A DNA stretch of 64,000 nucleotides from Allobogoriella deserti (GTDB lineage: Bacteria; Actinomycetota; Actinomycetes; Actinomycetales; Actinomycetaceae), in assembly GCF_042680605.1 (NCBI RefSeq), contig NZ_JBHUEE010000008.1:1-64000 (forward strand), written 5' to 3'. Positions 33,394 through 41,815 of this stretch are shown here, piece after piece; position 1 is the stretch's first letter, and the number at the start of each line of letters is the position of its first letter. Position numbers and translations under genes: made by a program. The notes beneath the pieces were generated by a model, which saw only the letters and a program-made list of their open reading frames with translations, searched no databases and had not been told where the DNA came from.

Positions 33394-33929
33394 ATGCTTG
33401 ACGCATCGTTACTCCCACTCGAAAATCAGAACGTACGACTGCGTACGATTGAGTCCGATGACGCCATTGCCTTCGCTGAAGGCGCCGCCGATCCAGCCGT
33501 GCGGAAGTACGGGCACCTTCCGGAATCGGAATACACGCCCACGTCGGTCAAGAAGACGATCGTACGGGAGGCGGTTCCCGCGGCTTGACTCGCGGCGATC
33601 TGGGAGTTCTTGCAATCGCAGACACCTTTACTGACGCATTCGCAGGCAGCCTCGTTATCTTTAATATCACCGAACTGTTGGGGGAAGTCGGCTTCTGGAT
33701 TCACCCTGCCTACCGTGGGGCAGGCTTGAGCATTGCCGCCCTGAATCTCGCCGTCCGATTCGCCCGAGAAAGTGGACTGCAGGAACTTACCGCTCGAACC
33801 GTGCCAGAGAACTCGGCGTCACAACGTGCCCTCGCCAGAGCCGGATTCATCTTCCGAAGGCGAGGGGTTGGAGTCGCACCCTCCGGAAATGCCTCCGAAT
33901 TTCTGAGCTACTTCCACGCGCTTGGCTAG
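33394..33929 (+). pseudogene. GNAT acetyltransferase gene split by a frameshift
   Basis: Frame one (33394-33588) gives the N-terminal half of a RimJ/RimL-like acetyltransferase: LENQNVRLRTIESDDAIAFA. Frame two (TTG 33585 to 33929) gives the acetyl-CoA-binding half: LLGEVGFWIHPAYRGAGLS, AVRFARESGL, ENSASQRALARAGF. Together they total about 179 aa, the normal size. The stop of the first and the possible TTG start of the second overlap as TTGA. Most simply a one-base indel near 33585 has killed the gene; two coupled halves or a slip site are less likely. Confidence 0.7.
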
Positions 33930-34033
33930 TAGGTTGTTGTCCGAGCGCTTACGTGTGATCTTGTCGGCACCCTGCTCAGTATGCTGTACCAGCTAAAGAG
34001 TGAACTTACTGCCTCCATCTGACGATGAAGTCC

Positions 34034-34115
34034 GCGCTCACGCTCACCAAGAGCTGAAAGTTGCGCTCCAGGGAGAGCGAACTCTAATCCTCGTAGTGCG
34101 ATCCGAACGAGCGTC
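34034..34115 (+). repeat. lysE 3'-end direct repeat, second copy
   Basis: Partner of 33255-33330. It contains GCGCTCACGCTCACCAAGAG with the lysE-like stop TGA, and the tail AGTGCGATCCGAACGAGCGTC-type sequence. The rest of lysE is absent, so it is a footprint of duplication or of an insertion between the copies. Confidence 0.65.
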
Positions 34116-34129
34116 AGCGCTCTCAACGT

Positions 34130-34933
34130 TCACTGCCCTTTTCGCCCGAAGCGTGCGAGCAGGCGCCACGCGTACTTCACGGTCTGCGGCTCCTGCTTGC
34201 CGCTGCGTGCGGCCTCGGCAAGGCGATCGGGCATCAACGTGCGCGCCAGGCTCTGGGCGACCCGCACTGGCTCCTCGCCTCGGTAGTCTCGGTCCAACCA
34301 AGCGGTGTCGACGCGGAATCCGTGGTGGAACTCGATAGGGCAGCCGAGCTGCTCTGCGTACTCGCGAACGGCTCCGTCGCGATGGCAGGGGTCGAGCACG
34401 AGCGCCTCGACATGCGCGGCGAAGAACACCGGCCGGTGGACGTGGGCTTCGATGTAGTCATCGAGATAGTCCTGACCTCCCTGGTCGGCGAGTCGCACGA
34501 GCCGTGGCAGTTCGGCCTCCCCGCCCACTTCGGTGGGTTCGTGGACACTATCGGGGAAGCAGAAGGTCGACCAGGCTGCCGTTTCTGGCGTGAGGCGGAA
34601 ATATGCGGAACCAAACCTCGGCGAACCGCCATAGAGGTCTCCCCTCCTGTTCCAGGCACCGTAGACCGGCCGCGTGTGAGCGGGGAGGCTGTCGTATTGC
34701 CCCGCGAAGAGCTGGCTCTCCCACCGGAATCGATCACCACCCGGATGCGCGGTCAACCCACCGTTGCTCGTACCAGTCTCGAACTGCGACCGATACCTGC
34801 CATCGTGCACCATCGACTCGATGACCAGACCGTCGCGATACGGCCAGTCGGGATGGAACTGCAGCGTCACGCGGGCCACTCGTCGGGCGAGACCGTCCGG
34901 GGCGCTGTCAGGCTCCGCGTCAGGCGTGGTCAT
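34130..34933 (-). CDS. DUF3626 domain protein
   Basis: 267 aa. The whole protein fits the DUF3626 family: VTLQFHPDWPYRDGLVIESM near the start, YRSQFETGTSNGGLTAHPGG, RPVYGAWNRRGDLYGGSPRFG, STFCFPDSV, DDYIEAHVH and LVLDPCHRDG. The function is not established; the conserved Asp, His and Arg residues suggest an enzyme. ATG 34933. It is divergent from the first winged-helix regulator and may share its operator region. Confidence 0.8.
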   Translation of the reverse strand: MTTPDAEPDSAPDGLARRVARVTLQFHPDWPYRDGLVIESMVHDGRYRSQFETGTSNGGLTAHPGGDRFRWESQLFAGQYDSLPAHTRPVYGAWNRRGDLYGGSPRFGSAYFRLTPETAAWSTFCFPDSVHEPTEVGGEAELPRLVRLADQGGQDYLDDYIEAHVHRPVFFAAHVEALVLDPCHRDGAVREYAEQLGCPIEFHHGFRVDTAWLDRDYRGEEPVRVAQSLARTLMPDRLAEAARSGKQEPQTVKYAWRLLARFGRKGQ

Positions 34934-34980
34934 GCATCTTCCTTGCTTCGAGTGGATCGGCTCGCTAATATTATCGACTA

Positions 34981-35003
34981 TGCAACTAATCGCTAGCCTG
35001 CGA
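34981..35003 (+). promoter_or_regulatory. Operator-like element upstream of regulator 1
   Basis: 23-base element TGCAACTAATCGC + TAGCCTGCGA, 19 of 23 bases identical to the element at 38144-38166 in front of the paralogous regulator, in the same orientation and almost the same distance (11-14 bases) from the start codon. An AT-rich palindrome TAATATTA (34966-34973) lies next to it and probably belongs to the promoter. Confidence 0.65.
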
Positions 35004-35014
35004 ACCGTGGAAGC

Positions 35015-35623
35015 ATGATGGCAAACCGCGAAACTCGTGACCCCGTAGCCGGCCAGTCTGGCTCATCTGTCCGTCGTATGGCGGCCCAAGCGTCGACGCT
35101 CGAACTGATCCTGCACCCGCTGAGGTTGCGGATTCTGCAAGCGATGACAGGACGGACCATGACCACCGCGGAGCTTGCCGGACTCTTCGATGATGTCGCT
35201 GCTGCAACGGTTTATCGGCATGTCAACACCCTCCTGGATGCCGGGGTGTTGACGATCGTGTCCGAACGACGGGTGCGTGGGGCGGTGGAGCGCACGCTCG
35301 CGCTCGTCGAAGATGCGGCACAGATGAACGCCGAGGACGCCGCGCAGATGTCCGAGGATCAGCATCGGCAGGCGTTCACCGTGTTCCTTGCTCATCAGGC
35401 GGCCGAGTTCGACCGTTTCATCGCACGCGACGATGAAGCGGCGATGCCGTTGTTCGGTTACGGGCAGACCATCCTGCACCTGACTGAAGACGATCTCGGC
35501 GACGTCCAGGAGCAGCTCAGGGCCGTTCTCGAGCCCTATCTCCGCTCGCGCGGCGGTCTTGACGAACATAGAGTCAGCCTGGCGACGCTCCTCATCCCGG
35601 AAAGTACAAGCCAGGACGACTGA
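35015..35623 (+). CDS. Winged-helix regulator 1 (ArsR-like)
   Basis: 202 aa. The N-terminal half is an ArsR-like winged helix: ELILHPLRLRILQAMTGRTM, TTAELAGLFDDVAAATVYRH, VNTLLDAGVLTIVSERR. The C-terminal half is a partner domain shared with the regulator at 37558: QAFTVFLAHQAAEFDRFI, GYGQTILHLTEDDLGDV. No metal-binding Cys are seen, so this is not a metal sensor of the classic kind. Start ATG 35015 or 35018; GGAAG favours the second. Followed 60 bases later by the broken deformylase gene, probably in one transcript. Confidence 0.75.
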   Translation: MMANRETRDPVAGQSGSSVRRMAAQASTLELILHPLRLRILQAMTGRTMTTAELAGLFDDVAAATVYRHVNTLLDAGVLTIVSERRVRGAVERTLALVEDAAQMNAEDAAQMSEDQHRQAFTVFLAHQAAEFDRFIARDDEAAMPLFGYGQTILHLTEDDLGDVQEQLRAVLEPYLRSRGGLDEHRVSLATLLIPESTSQDD

Positions 35624-35683
35624 CGCACCACGGTTGCCGCCATGAGAATTGCGACTACCCGAGATGAAGAGGAGCCACTCGAT

Positions 35684-36243
35684 ATGCCTCTTGAACAGAT
35701 CATGTCTCTGGGCTCGGCCCGCCCGATCGTCCGGTGGGGCGAAGACGATGTGCTACATCGGCCGGCCAGGCGGGTCACAGACTTCGGCCCCGATCTGTGG
35801 AACCTGCTCTGCGACATGTTCGCCACGAACACTGCCGCGGACGGCGCCGGCCTGGCTGCACCGCAGATCGGCGTGGACCTTGCCGTGTTCGTCTACGAAT
35901 GTCACGACGCCTTTGGACGCGAGCGCCGGGGCCTCGTCTGCAACCCACGATCGCGCTCGCCGCAGAGCCGGAAGAAGAAATCCTTGGAGAGGGGTGCCTC
36001 TCGCTTCCCGGCGCAAATCTGCCGGTCTCTCGCCCCGGTTTTGCCGTATGCCACGGCTATAACCAGTTCGGTGAGCCCATCAAGGTCGCCGGAACCGGAA
36101 CCCTCGCACGGTGCTTGCAGCACGAGACCGACCACGTCAATGGCATCGTGATGGAAGACCACCTCACCGCGGCTGAGCGCCGTGACATCCACCGCCAGCA
36201 CAAGAAAGTCGCCAAGCAGTATCCCAGCAGCTGGCCCGCGTAA
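35684..36243 (+). pseudogene. Second peptide deformylase gene, frameshifted
   Basis: Frame one carries motif 1 as GAGLAAPQIG and ends its homology at RGLVCNP (about 35945). The rest continues in the next frame with EGCLSLPG (motif 2) and QHETDH (motif 3) to the stop at 36241-36243. One missing base in AACCCACGATCGCG explains the shift. ATG 35684 is favoured by AAGAGGAG at 35668-35674. If the frame were intact it would be a normal deformylase of about 186 aa. Dead gene or sequencing error cannot be told apart here. Extra deformylases are known to protect against deformylase inhibitors. Confidence 0.8.
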
Positions 36244-36330
36244 GCCACCGACTCGCTCCCACCGCGCGACGCGGCCGGTCGAGATGGGCTCACGAAGGCA
36301 AATCGGCCTCTCTGATATCCCGGACAGTCC

Positions 36331-37551
36331 TTACATTCGAAAGTCCCGCAGGCTTCGATTCGAAACCACGAGAAGCGATGCTGGGAGCGCGAGCGCACCG
36401 AACGCCCCGATGACGGCCCCCATGCCGAGAGCCTCCCCGGCGAATCCGACCAGCGGCGCCACGACGAGCTGCGGAGCTTGCTGTACAAACAGCAGCAGAC
36501 TCTGAAACCGCGACAACATAGTGGCCGGTGCCAGGAGCACGTATGTCGGGAACGCGTGAGCAGTGAACAGGACGACGCCCGCGCCGACGAGGACCGTGGA
36601 CGACACCGCGACCTCCCACCTCGGTGCGATCGCGAGCAGGCCGAGCCCGAGGGTGATAACGATCGGGCCGACGAACATGGGCTTCCAGGCGTTGGTCAGC
36701 GTTCCCTTCCAACCGAACCACGCCGTGCAGACCAGCCCGCCCGCGATCCACCCGGCCTCGATGAGACCTGCCTCGCTCGCTGACCATCCTCGCTCACGCG
36801 CAGCGAGGGGGATACCGAGGGCGACGACGGGGATGACCGCACCCGCAATGATCGCCACTGACGCGAGAAGCGCCGGAACGTCCCTTCTCAATCGCACGGC
36901 GCTCATCGCATCGAGAATGCCGCGGACACCGAGTCGAACATCTGACGGCTGAACCCGACGGGGGACGCGGATCAACAGAAGGACGCACAGCATCACCGCT
37001 GCACCCGCAGCCCCGATCCAGGCCACTCCGGCAAGCGTCAGCATGCCGATCAGCAATCCGCCGAGCGGCGGGCCTATGGTGCGTGCCAGCTGACCTGCCA
37101 TTCCCACGCGAGCCATCGCCGTGCCCAGCTCGCGGTCAGCGACGAACAGCCGCGCGAACACGGCAGAGGCTGGGCGGAAGAAAGCGGACGCGGTTCCCAT
37201 CAATGCCGCGATGACGAACAGCAACGCAGGAGATGTTCCGGCACCCCACGCCACGGCCGCCAGAATCACGGAGATGGCGACCAGCCCCAAGATGCTGGCG
37301 ATCATCGTTCTGCGTGGCCCGAGTCGATCGGCGAGCAATCCGCCCAGCAGCCCGAGCACCACGGTCGGAGCCAGGGTCAGCGTGAGCACCGCGGACGCAG
37401 TGTCAGGACCATAGGCCGACGCCGTCCACGTCATCGCGAACGCGAGAGCCGCCACCCCGAGTTCTAGCCCGAAGGATGCGATGAGCCAGGCTTGCAGGCT
37501 TTTCGGATAGCCGTTCGTCATGTCCATGCCCATGGAATGCTCGGTACTCAT
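36331..37551 (-). CDS. MFS transporter
   Basis: 406 aa with twelve predicted membrane segments. The loop 2-3 motif appears as GLLADRLGPRRT. Similar to proton-driven multidrug exporters of the actinobacterial MFS_3 kind (segment MGTASAFFRPASAVFARLF). ATG 37551. The gene starts six bases after the stop of regulator 2, so both are one operon and the exporter is probably induced by its substrate through that regulator. Confidence 0.85.
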   Translation of the reverse strand: MSTEHSMGMDMTNGYPKSLQAWLIASFGLELGVAALAFAMTWTASAYGPDTASAVLTLTLAPTVVLGLLGGLLADRLGPRRTMIASILGLVAISVILAAVAWGAGTSPALLFVIAALMGTASAFFRPASAVFARLFVADRELGTAMARVGMAGQLARTIGPPLGGLLIGMLTLAGVAWIGAAGAAVMLCVLLLIRVPRRVQPSDVRLGVRGILDAMSAVRLRRDVPALLASVAIIAGAVIPVVALGIPLAARERGWSASEAGLIEAGWIAGGLVCTAWFGWKGTLTNAWKPMFVGPIVITLGLGLLAIAPRWEVAVSSTVLVGAGVVLFTAHAFPTYVLLAPATMLSRFQSLLLFVQQAPQLVVAPLVGFAGEALGMGAVIGAFGALALPASLLVVSNRSLRDFRM

Positions 37552-37557
37552 GACTCG

Positions 37558-38130
37558 TCAGGGTGTTCCAGCATCGGGCTCTTCCATGCGGCTCGCCGGG
37601 CCATCGTCCGGTATCAGCACAATTCCCAGGGTCGTTCGTGCTTCTCGCCCGGTTCGCGGCCGAAGGTGAGGCCTCAGAAGATCACGAAGGCATCCCCGAA
37701 TGTGCCGAAGGTCCTCATCGGTGACGTACAGCAAGGTCTGGCTGTAACCGAAGTCCGGTGTAACGGACCCCTTCGTGGATTCGATAAGGCGGTCGAATTC
37801 GGAGGCCAAACGCGCAAGGAACACCACGAACGCCCGCTGGCTCTCGTGAGTGGGTGAAAGATGGATCGTGTTGATGTCAGGAGGACGCGCGCCGTCCTCC
37901 GAGAGAGCGAGTTCGCGTTGCGGTGAACCGTGGCGAGAGCGCTTTGGTATGACCGTGAGCACGCCGCTGGTGATGAGCGTATTCACATGTCGGTACACCG
38001 TCGTGGCGGCGACTCCTTCGATGAGAGCCGCCAGCTCTGAGACCGTGACTCTTCGAGAGGCCACTGCCTGCAAGATGCGCAGCCGTACCGGATGGAACAG
38101 CGCTTCGAATGAGTTCAACTCGCCACTCAC
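37558..38130 (-). CDS. Winged-helix regulator 2 (ArsR-like)
   Basis: About 190 aa, paralogue of the regulator at 35015: FEALFHPVRLRILQAVASRR, VAATTVYRHVNTLITSGVLT in the DNA-binding half, then RAFVVFLARLASEFDRLIES and FGYSQTLLYVTDEDL in the shared C-terminal domain. GTG 38130 with AGGAG upstream is preferred over the TTG directly before it. Operon with the MFS exporter downstream; divergent from the PH-like/ABC operon. A 23-base element matching that of regulator 1 lies 13 bases before its start. Confidence 0.75.
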   Translation of the reverse strand: MSGELNSFEALFHPVRLRILQAVASRRVTVSELAALIEGVAATTVYRHVNTLITSGVLTVIPKRSRHGSPQRELALSEDGARPPDINTIHLSPTHESQRAFVVFLARLASEFDRLIESTKGSVTPDFGYSQTLLYVTDEDLRHIRGCLRDLLRPHLRPRTGREARTTLGIVLIPDDGPASRMEEPDAGTP

Positions 38131-38143
38131 CAACTCCTATCAG

Positions 38144-38166
38144 TCGCACACTTGCGAATAGTTGCA
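38144..38166 (-). promoter_or_regulatory. Operator-like element upstream of regulator 2
   Basis: On the minus strand this reads TGCAACTATTCGC + AAGTGTGCGA; see the element at 34981-35003. It lies between the divergent starts of regulator 2 and the gene at 38206 and could control both directions. Confidence 0.65.
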
Positions 38167-38205
38167 GTATGGAGAACACTAGCGGGTACACACGAGGGAG
38201 GCAAC

Positions 38206-38571
38206 ATGGCCACGATCGACGTCCAGGCGCAGCACGTCACCATCCGGATGAGCGGATGGGAGGCGATGGCGACACGCCGTCCTGCGCTGACCGTCCAGAG
38301 GTCGGCGCTTTTCGCGGTCACGGCCTCCGACGAATGGGTGACGAGGAGCCTGGGGTTGCGACACGGAGGGGTGGTCGTTTCCGGGATGCTCAAGGTCGGC
38401 ATCTGGGTGGGTCTCGATGGAACCCGTCGTCTGCTGGCGATGCGCCGAAGCACGCCGACGCTGAGACTCTCGTGCGCTCCCGACGGTGCTGAGGGGTTCT
38501 CCGAGGTGTTGGTGAGCGCGCCCAACGCGCATGAAATGGCGGCGCGCCTGTCTGCAGGAGTCGGGGCGTGA
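38206..38571 (+). CDS. PH-like domain protein
   Basis: About 121 aa, soluble, predicted all-beta with a C-terminal helix. The pattern (WEAMATRRPALTVQRSALFA, LKVGIWVGLDGTRRLLAMRR, VLVSAPNAHEMAARL) resembles small bacterial PH-like proteins, in which a short strand set is followed by a conserved Gly-x-Trp. Function unknown. GAGGGAGG precedes ATG 38206. The stop overlaps the ABC ATPase start by GTGA, so it belongs to that operon. Confidence 0.6.
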   Translation: MATIDVQAQHVTIRMSGWEAMATRRPALTVQRSALFAVTASDEWVTRSLGLRHGGVVVSGMLKVGIWVGLDGTRRLLAMRRSTPTLRLSCAPDGAEGFSEVLVSAPNAHEMAARLSAGVGA

Positions 38572-39314
38572 GCGGCGCCGCCGTTGAGGCGGAACGTCTC
38601 ACGAAGCGCTTCGGCTCGGTGTCGGCCGTGGAGGAGATCTCGCTCACGGCCGCCTACGGGCGGGTCACTGGGCTGTTGGGGCCGAACGGGGCCGGGAAGA
38701 GCACGACGCTTCGCATGTTGCTGGGACTCATCCGCCCGGACGGGGGCACGGCGGTCATCGGCGGCAGGCGTTACGTGGACTTGCCGGACCCGACCGCCCG
38801 GGTGGGTGCTGTCATCGACGGTGGCGGCCTGCAGCCCTCGCTGACGGCCCGGCAGCATCTCCGGGTCCACGCGGTCCTCGGCGGGCATGACGACGAGCGC
38901 GTGGAGACCGTCTCGGCACTCCTGGGGACCGACGCGTTCGCCGGACGGCGCGTCAGAACGTTCTCCCTCGGTATGCGGCAGCGCCTGTCGGTGGCGACCG
39001 CGCTACTCGGGGACCCAAGCATCCTGATTCTCGACGAACCGGCCAACGGACTCGACCCCGCCGGAATCGCGTGGCTGCGCGGGTTCTTGCGGGATTTCGC
39101 GGATCGGGGCGGGGCCGTGCTGCTGGCCAGTCACGTCCTGTCCGAGGTCGAGCAGATCGTCGACGACGTCATCCTGATCGACCGGGGACGAACCATCAGG
39201 CGCGGCTCTCTCAGCGATCTGACCGACGGCGGGCAGCGCTCTCTCGAAGACGTCTTCCTGACGCTGACGTCGACCGGGAGCCGGACCGGAGGCGAAGGAG
39301 AGGTGCGCCGATGA
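38568..39314 (+). CDS. ABC transporter ATP-binding protein
   Basis: 248 aa. All nucleotide-binding motifs are present: Walker A GPNGAGKST, signature FSLGMRQRLS (variant of LSGGQ), Walker B ILILDEPANGLD, and the switch His in LASHVLSEVE. Closest in character to DrrA/CcmA-type exporters of drugs or lipids. GTG 38568; couples with the permease gene at 39311 by ATGA. Confidence 0.9.
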   Translation: MSGAAVEAERLTKRFGSVSAVEEISLTAAYGRVTGLLGPNGAGKSTTLRMLLGLIRPDGGTAVIGGRRYVDLPDPTARVGAVIDGGGLQPSLTARQHLRVHAVLGGHDDERVETVSALLGTDAFAGRRVRTFSLGMRQRLSVATALLGDPSILILDEPANGLDPAGIAWLRGFLRDFADRGGAVLLASHVLSEVEQIVDDVILIDRGRTIRRGSLSDLTDGGQRSLEDVFLTLTSTGSRTGGEGEVRR

Positions 39315-40108
39315 ACCGCGTGATCGCCGGCGAGCTGCGCCGGCTGTTCGGAACCAGGATCCCCGTATGGGCGGCCGTGACTGCGCTGGCGGCCGGCGCC
39401 TTCTTCCCCGCGGTGATCTCGATCGTGGGGCCGGAGAACGCCACTCCTCCCATGCCTGGGCTGGACACGCCAGAAGGGGTGCAGATCGTGCTCGGGATCA
39501 CCGCGCTGACGCTGTTCCTTCCCGCGCTGCTGGGCGTCTTCGTCATCGCCGGCGAGTACCAGCACCGCACCATCGTCACCACCTTCATCGCCGCCCCCCG
39601 ACGCGGAACAGTTCTCGTCGCGAAACTGCTCGTCTACGCATTCGCCAGTCTCGGCTACGGCATCCTCCTGGCGGCGTCGACGGGAGCCGTGCTGTTGCTC
39701 CACGCCGGCATCAGCGGGACGCCGCTTGGACTTGCACCGGCCGATCTCGCCCGAAATCTCGCCGGCGTCGCTCTCGCCGCCGTCGCTTACACGGCCATCG
39801 GCGTCGCGGTCGGAGCCATCGCCCGCAACTTCCTGCTCGCTGCCGGGATCGTGCTGGGCTGGTTCTACCTCGTCGAGCCGATGATCATGCTCATCCCCGG
39901 CATCAACACCGCCTACCCGCTGCTGCCCGGCGGGGCGACAGCGAGCCTGGTCGGTTTCACCTTCCTCACCGACGCCATGAGGGCCCAGCTGCACTTGTCT
40001 GGGCCGAGCATCCTCAGCCCGTGGGTCGGCGCGCTCGTGCTCTTCGTGTATGCGGCCGTCGCCGCAGCTATTGCCTTCGTCCTCCCGCTACGGCGAGACA
40101 TCGCCTGA
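39311..40108 (+). CDS. ABC transporter permease (ABC-2 type)
   Basis: 265 aa with six predicted membrane segments (VWAAVTALAAGAFFPAVIS, ITALTLFLPALLGVFVIAGE, LVYAFASLGYGILLAAST, AGVALAAVAYTAIGVAVGAI, FLLAAGIVLGWFYLVEPMI, VGALVLFVYAAVAAAIAF). The motif AGEYQHRTIVTTFIAAPRR after the second segment is typical of this permease class. Functions with the ATPase before it; the substrate is unknown. Confidence 0.85.
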   Translation: MNRVIAGELRRLFGTRIPVWAAVTALAAGAFFPAVISIVGPENATPPMPGLDTPEGVQIVLGITALTLFLPALLGVFVIAGEYQHRTIVTTFIAAPRRGTVLVAKLLVYAFASLGYGILLAASTGAVLLLHAGISGTPLGLAPADLARNLAGVALAAVAYTAIGVAVGAIARNFLLAAGIVLGWFYLVEPMIMLIPGINTAYPLLPGGATASLVGFTFLTDAMRAQLHLSGPSILSPWVGALVLFVYAAVAAAIAFVLPLRRDIA

Positions 40109-40160
40109 GCACGGCCGAAAGCCCGACACCTCTCATCTCGAACGAACGGAGAATTATCGA

Positions 40161-40748
40161 ATGAACAGCCAGATCGCGGGCCTCGGCCGCCGAAGCGCCT
40201 ACGCCCTGCTGAACCTGTTCACCGGGCTGGTCAGCCTCGTGTTCCTGCCGGTGCTGCTGCTCTGCGCGCTGCTGTGCCTGCTCGGCATCGGCCTCCTGCT
40301 CCTCCCCGCCGCGCTACGCGCATTGCACGCCTGGGCCACATGGCATCAGAGTGCGGCTGCACGGCTGCTGGGACGAGCGGCCCTCGAGCAGCACTCGCCC
40401 CACGAAGGCAGTGGCTGGGGCGTACTTCGTCGTCAGGTCCAAGATCCCGGGACCCGGCGAGAACTGGGCTGGCTTGTCATGCAGGCAGTCTTCGGCATCG
40501 TCCTCGGCCTGCTGGCACTCGGGGATGTCGGCGTCGTCCTCGTCACGATCCTCGCCGGCGCGCTGTGGTGGACGCCCATGCTCGCCGACCATGTCCAGTT
40601 CCTGGGCGAACCGGTGACCAACTGGAGCACCGCGGCGGGACTCGGCGGCATCCAGCTCGTGCTCGGCATCATCCTCTGGCTGCTCGCGACCGTCCTCGCT
40701 ACCGCCCACGGACGGCTTACGCTGAGCGCGCTGCCGGTCACGAGATGA
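40161..40748 (+). CDS. Sensor-domain-like membrane protein
   Basis: About 195 aa with four membrane segments (LVSLVFLPVLLLCALLCLLG, LVMQAVFGIVLGLLALGDVG, VLVTILAGALWWTP, LVLGIILWLLATVLAT). It resembles the membrane sensor domain that in other actinobacteria precedes a histidine kinase, but no kinase part is present. ATG 40161, 53 bases after the permease, with GGAG upstream; likely the last gene of the export operon. It overlaps the opposite kinase gene by 11 bases. Confidence 0.6.
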   Translation: MNSQIAGLGRRSAYALLNLFTGLVSLVFLPVLLLCALLCLLGIGLLLLPAALRALHAWATWHQSAAARLLGRAALEQHSPHEGSGWGVLRRQVQDPGTRRELGWLVMQAVFGIVLGLLALGDVGVVLVTILAGALWWTPMLADHVQFLGEPVTNWSTAAGLGGIQLVLGIILWLLATVLATAHGRLTLSALPVTR

Positions 40749-41199
40749 CGGTCAGCGGGCCCTCGTCCGGGGTCGGCGGTTCGAAGTTGTCGAAGTAGGC
40801 GGCCGCGAGATCGGAGTCGAGCTGATATGCGTCTGCCTCGTCGGTCCGGCGGGCGCCCACCCTCTCCAGCGCGACCTCGCGCGCTGTGGCGAGGTAGATC
40901 GTCTCGGGCTCCACGCCGAGCGGCCTGACCAGGCTGCGCCACTTCTCGCGTTCCCACCGCGACCAGAACGAGAAGTCCAGGACGACATCCGTGCCCGCGG
41001 TGACGAGCGCGGTCAAGCGGGCGCGGAGCTCGGTCTCGATCTCCCGATGGAGATCTGTTGGCAATGGCATCGACCGGATGCCGCGACGCCATGCCTCCTG
41101 GTCGAAGGACAGCCGCGTCATGCCGCCGTCTTCGAGTTGGCGGGCGACGGTCGACTTTCCCGAACCGGCCGGGCCGCACATAAAGACGACCCTGCTCAT
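40738..41199 (-). CDS. P-loop kinase-like ATPase
   Basis: About 153 aa nucleotide kinase-like protein: Walker A CGPAGSGKST near the N-terminus, a central DVVLDFSFWSRWEREKW that plays the role of Walker B, and an Arg-rich lid segment (REVALERVGARRTDEADAY). Such proteins phosphorylate small molecules, among them some antibiotics; the substrate is unknown. ATG 41199 (MSRVVFMCGP) is preferred over the ATG four codons before it. Confidence 0.75.
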   Translation of the reverse strand: MSRVVFMCGPAGSGKSTVARQLEDGGMTRLSFDQEAWRRGIRSMPLPTDLHREIETELRARLTALVTAGTDVVLDFSFWSRWEREKWRSLVRPLGVEPETIYLATAREVALERVGARRTDEADAYQLDSDLAAAYFDNFEPPTPDEGPLTVIS

Positions 41200-41308
41200 A
41201 CAGGCGATCATACTTTCCGGTGAACTTTCAAGTCATCCTAATCGGGTATATGAAGAGGAAGTGCCCAATGGTTGCTCGAACGCGTGGTCGACCTCCGCTG
41301 GGGCGTCG

Positions 41309-41815
41309 TCAGACGGTGAAGTCGATCCACGTGTCTGGTCGGAGCTCGGGACGACCCGGCACTGGACGGTGCTCCTTCGTGGCGGCGGGATCGACCGAGT
41401 TGCACACGCGCTGCCAGAACGCTGCCGCAGGTTCATTAGTGTCCTGGAAAGCGACGGACCAGCGTCCGGGGAACTCCTCCACAATGCGCTTGACGGCGAG
41501 GGTTCCAATGCCGCGTCGTCGAGCGCCGTGGACGAGGAAGAAGCTGTTGATGACGTGGGGCGAGCTGTCTAGGGCTCGTAGCACGGCGAAGCCGACAGGT
41601 GAGGCGCCGAGATGGATCAGTCGGGCGGCCCAACCTGCCTCGCCGTCGAGGGCGGCGTTGAGCCGTTCCTGACGGAACCGCCCATTGCGATCGGGTAGCA
41701 CACGGTTGTACTCCGAGAGATCGTGACTGAACATGCCCCACAGCCGTTCGAGCACATCCCGGTCCGCATTGCTTGCTGCGGTGACCCGGAGGGCGGCTGG
41801 CGTATCTAAGGTCAT
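41309..41815 (-). CDS. GNAT-family acetyltransferase
   Basis: About 168 aa. The GNAT core is recognisable: AARLIHLGASPVGFAVLRAL, then INSFFLVHGARRRGIGTLAV for acetyl-CoA binding, VAFQDTNEPAAAFWQRVCN near the end. ATG 41815 begins MTLDTPAALRV. Last gene of the island before the right repeat; the substrate is unknown. Confidence 0.8.
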   Translation of the reverse strand: MTLDTPAALRVTAASNADRDVLERLWGMFSHDLSEYNRVLPDRNGRFRQERLNAALDGEAGWAARLIHLGASPVGFAVLRALDSSPHVINSFFLVHGARRRGIGTLAVKRIVEEFPGRWSVAFQDTNEPAAAFWQRVCNSVDPAATKEHRPVPGRPELRPDTWIDFTV

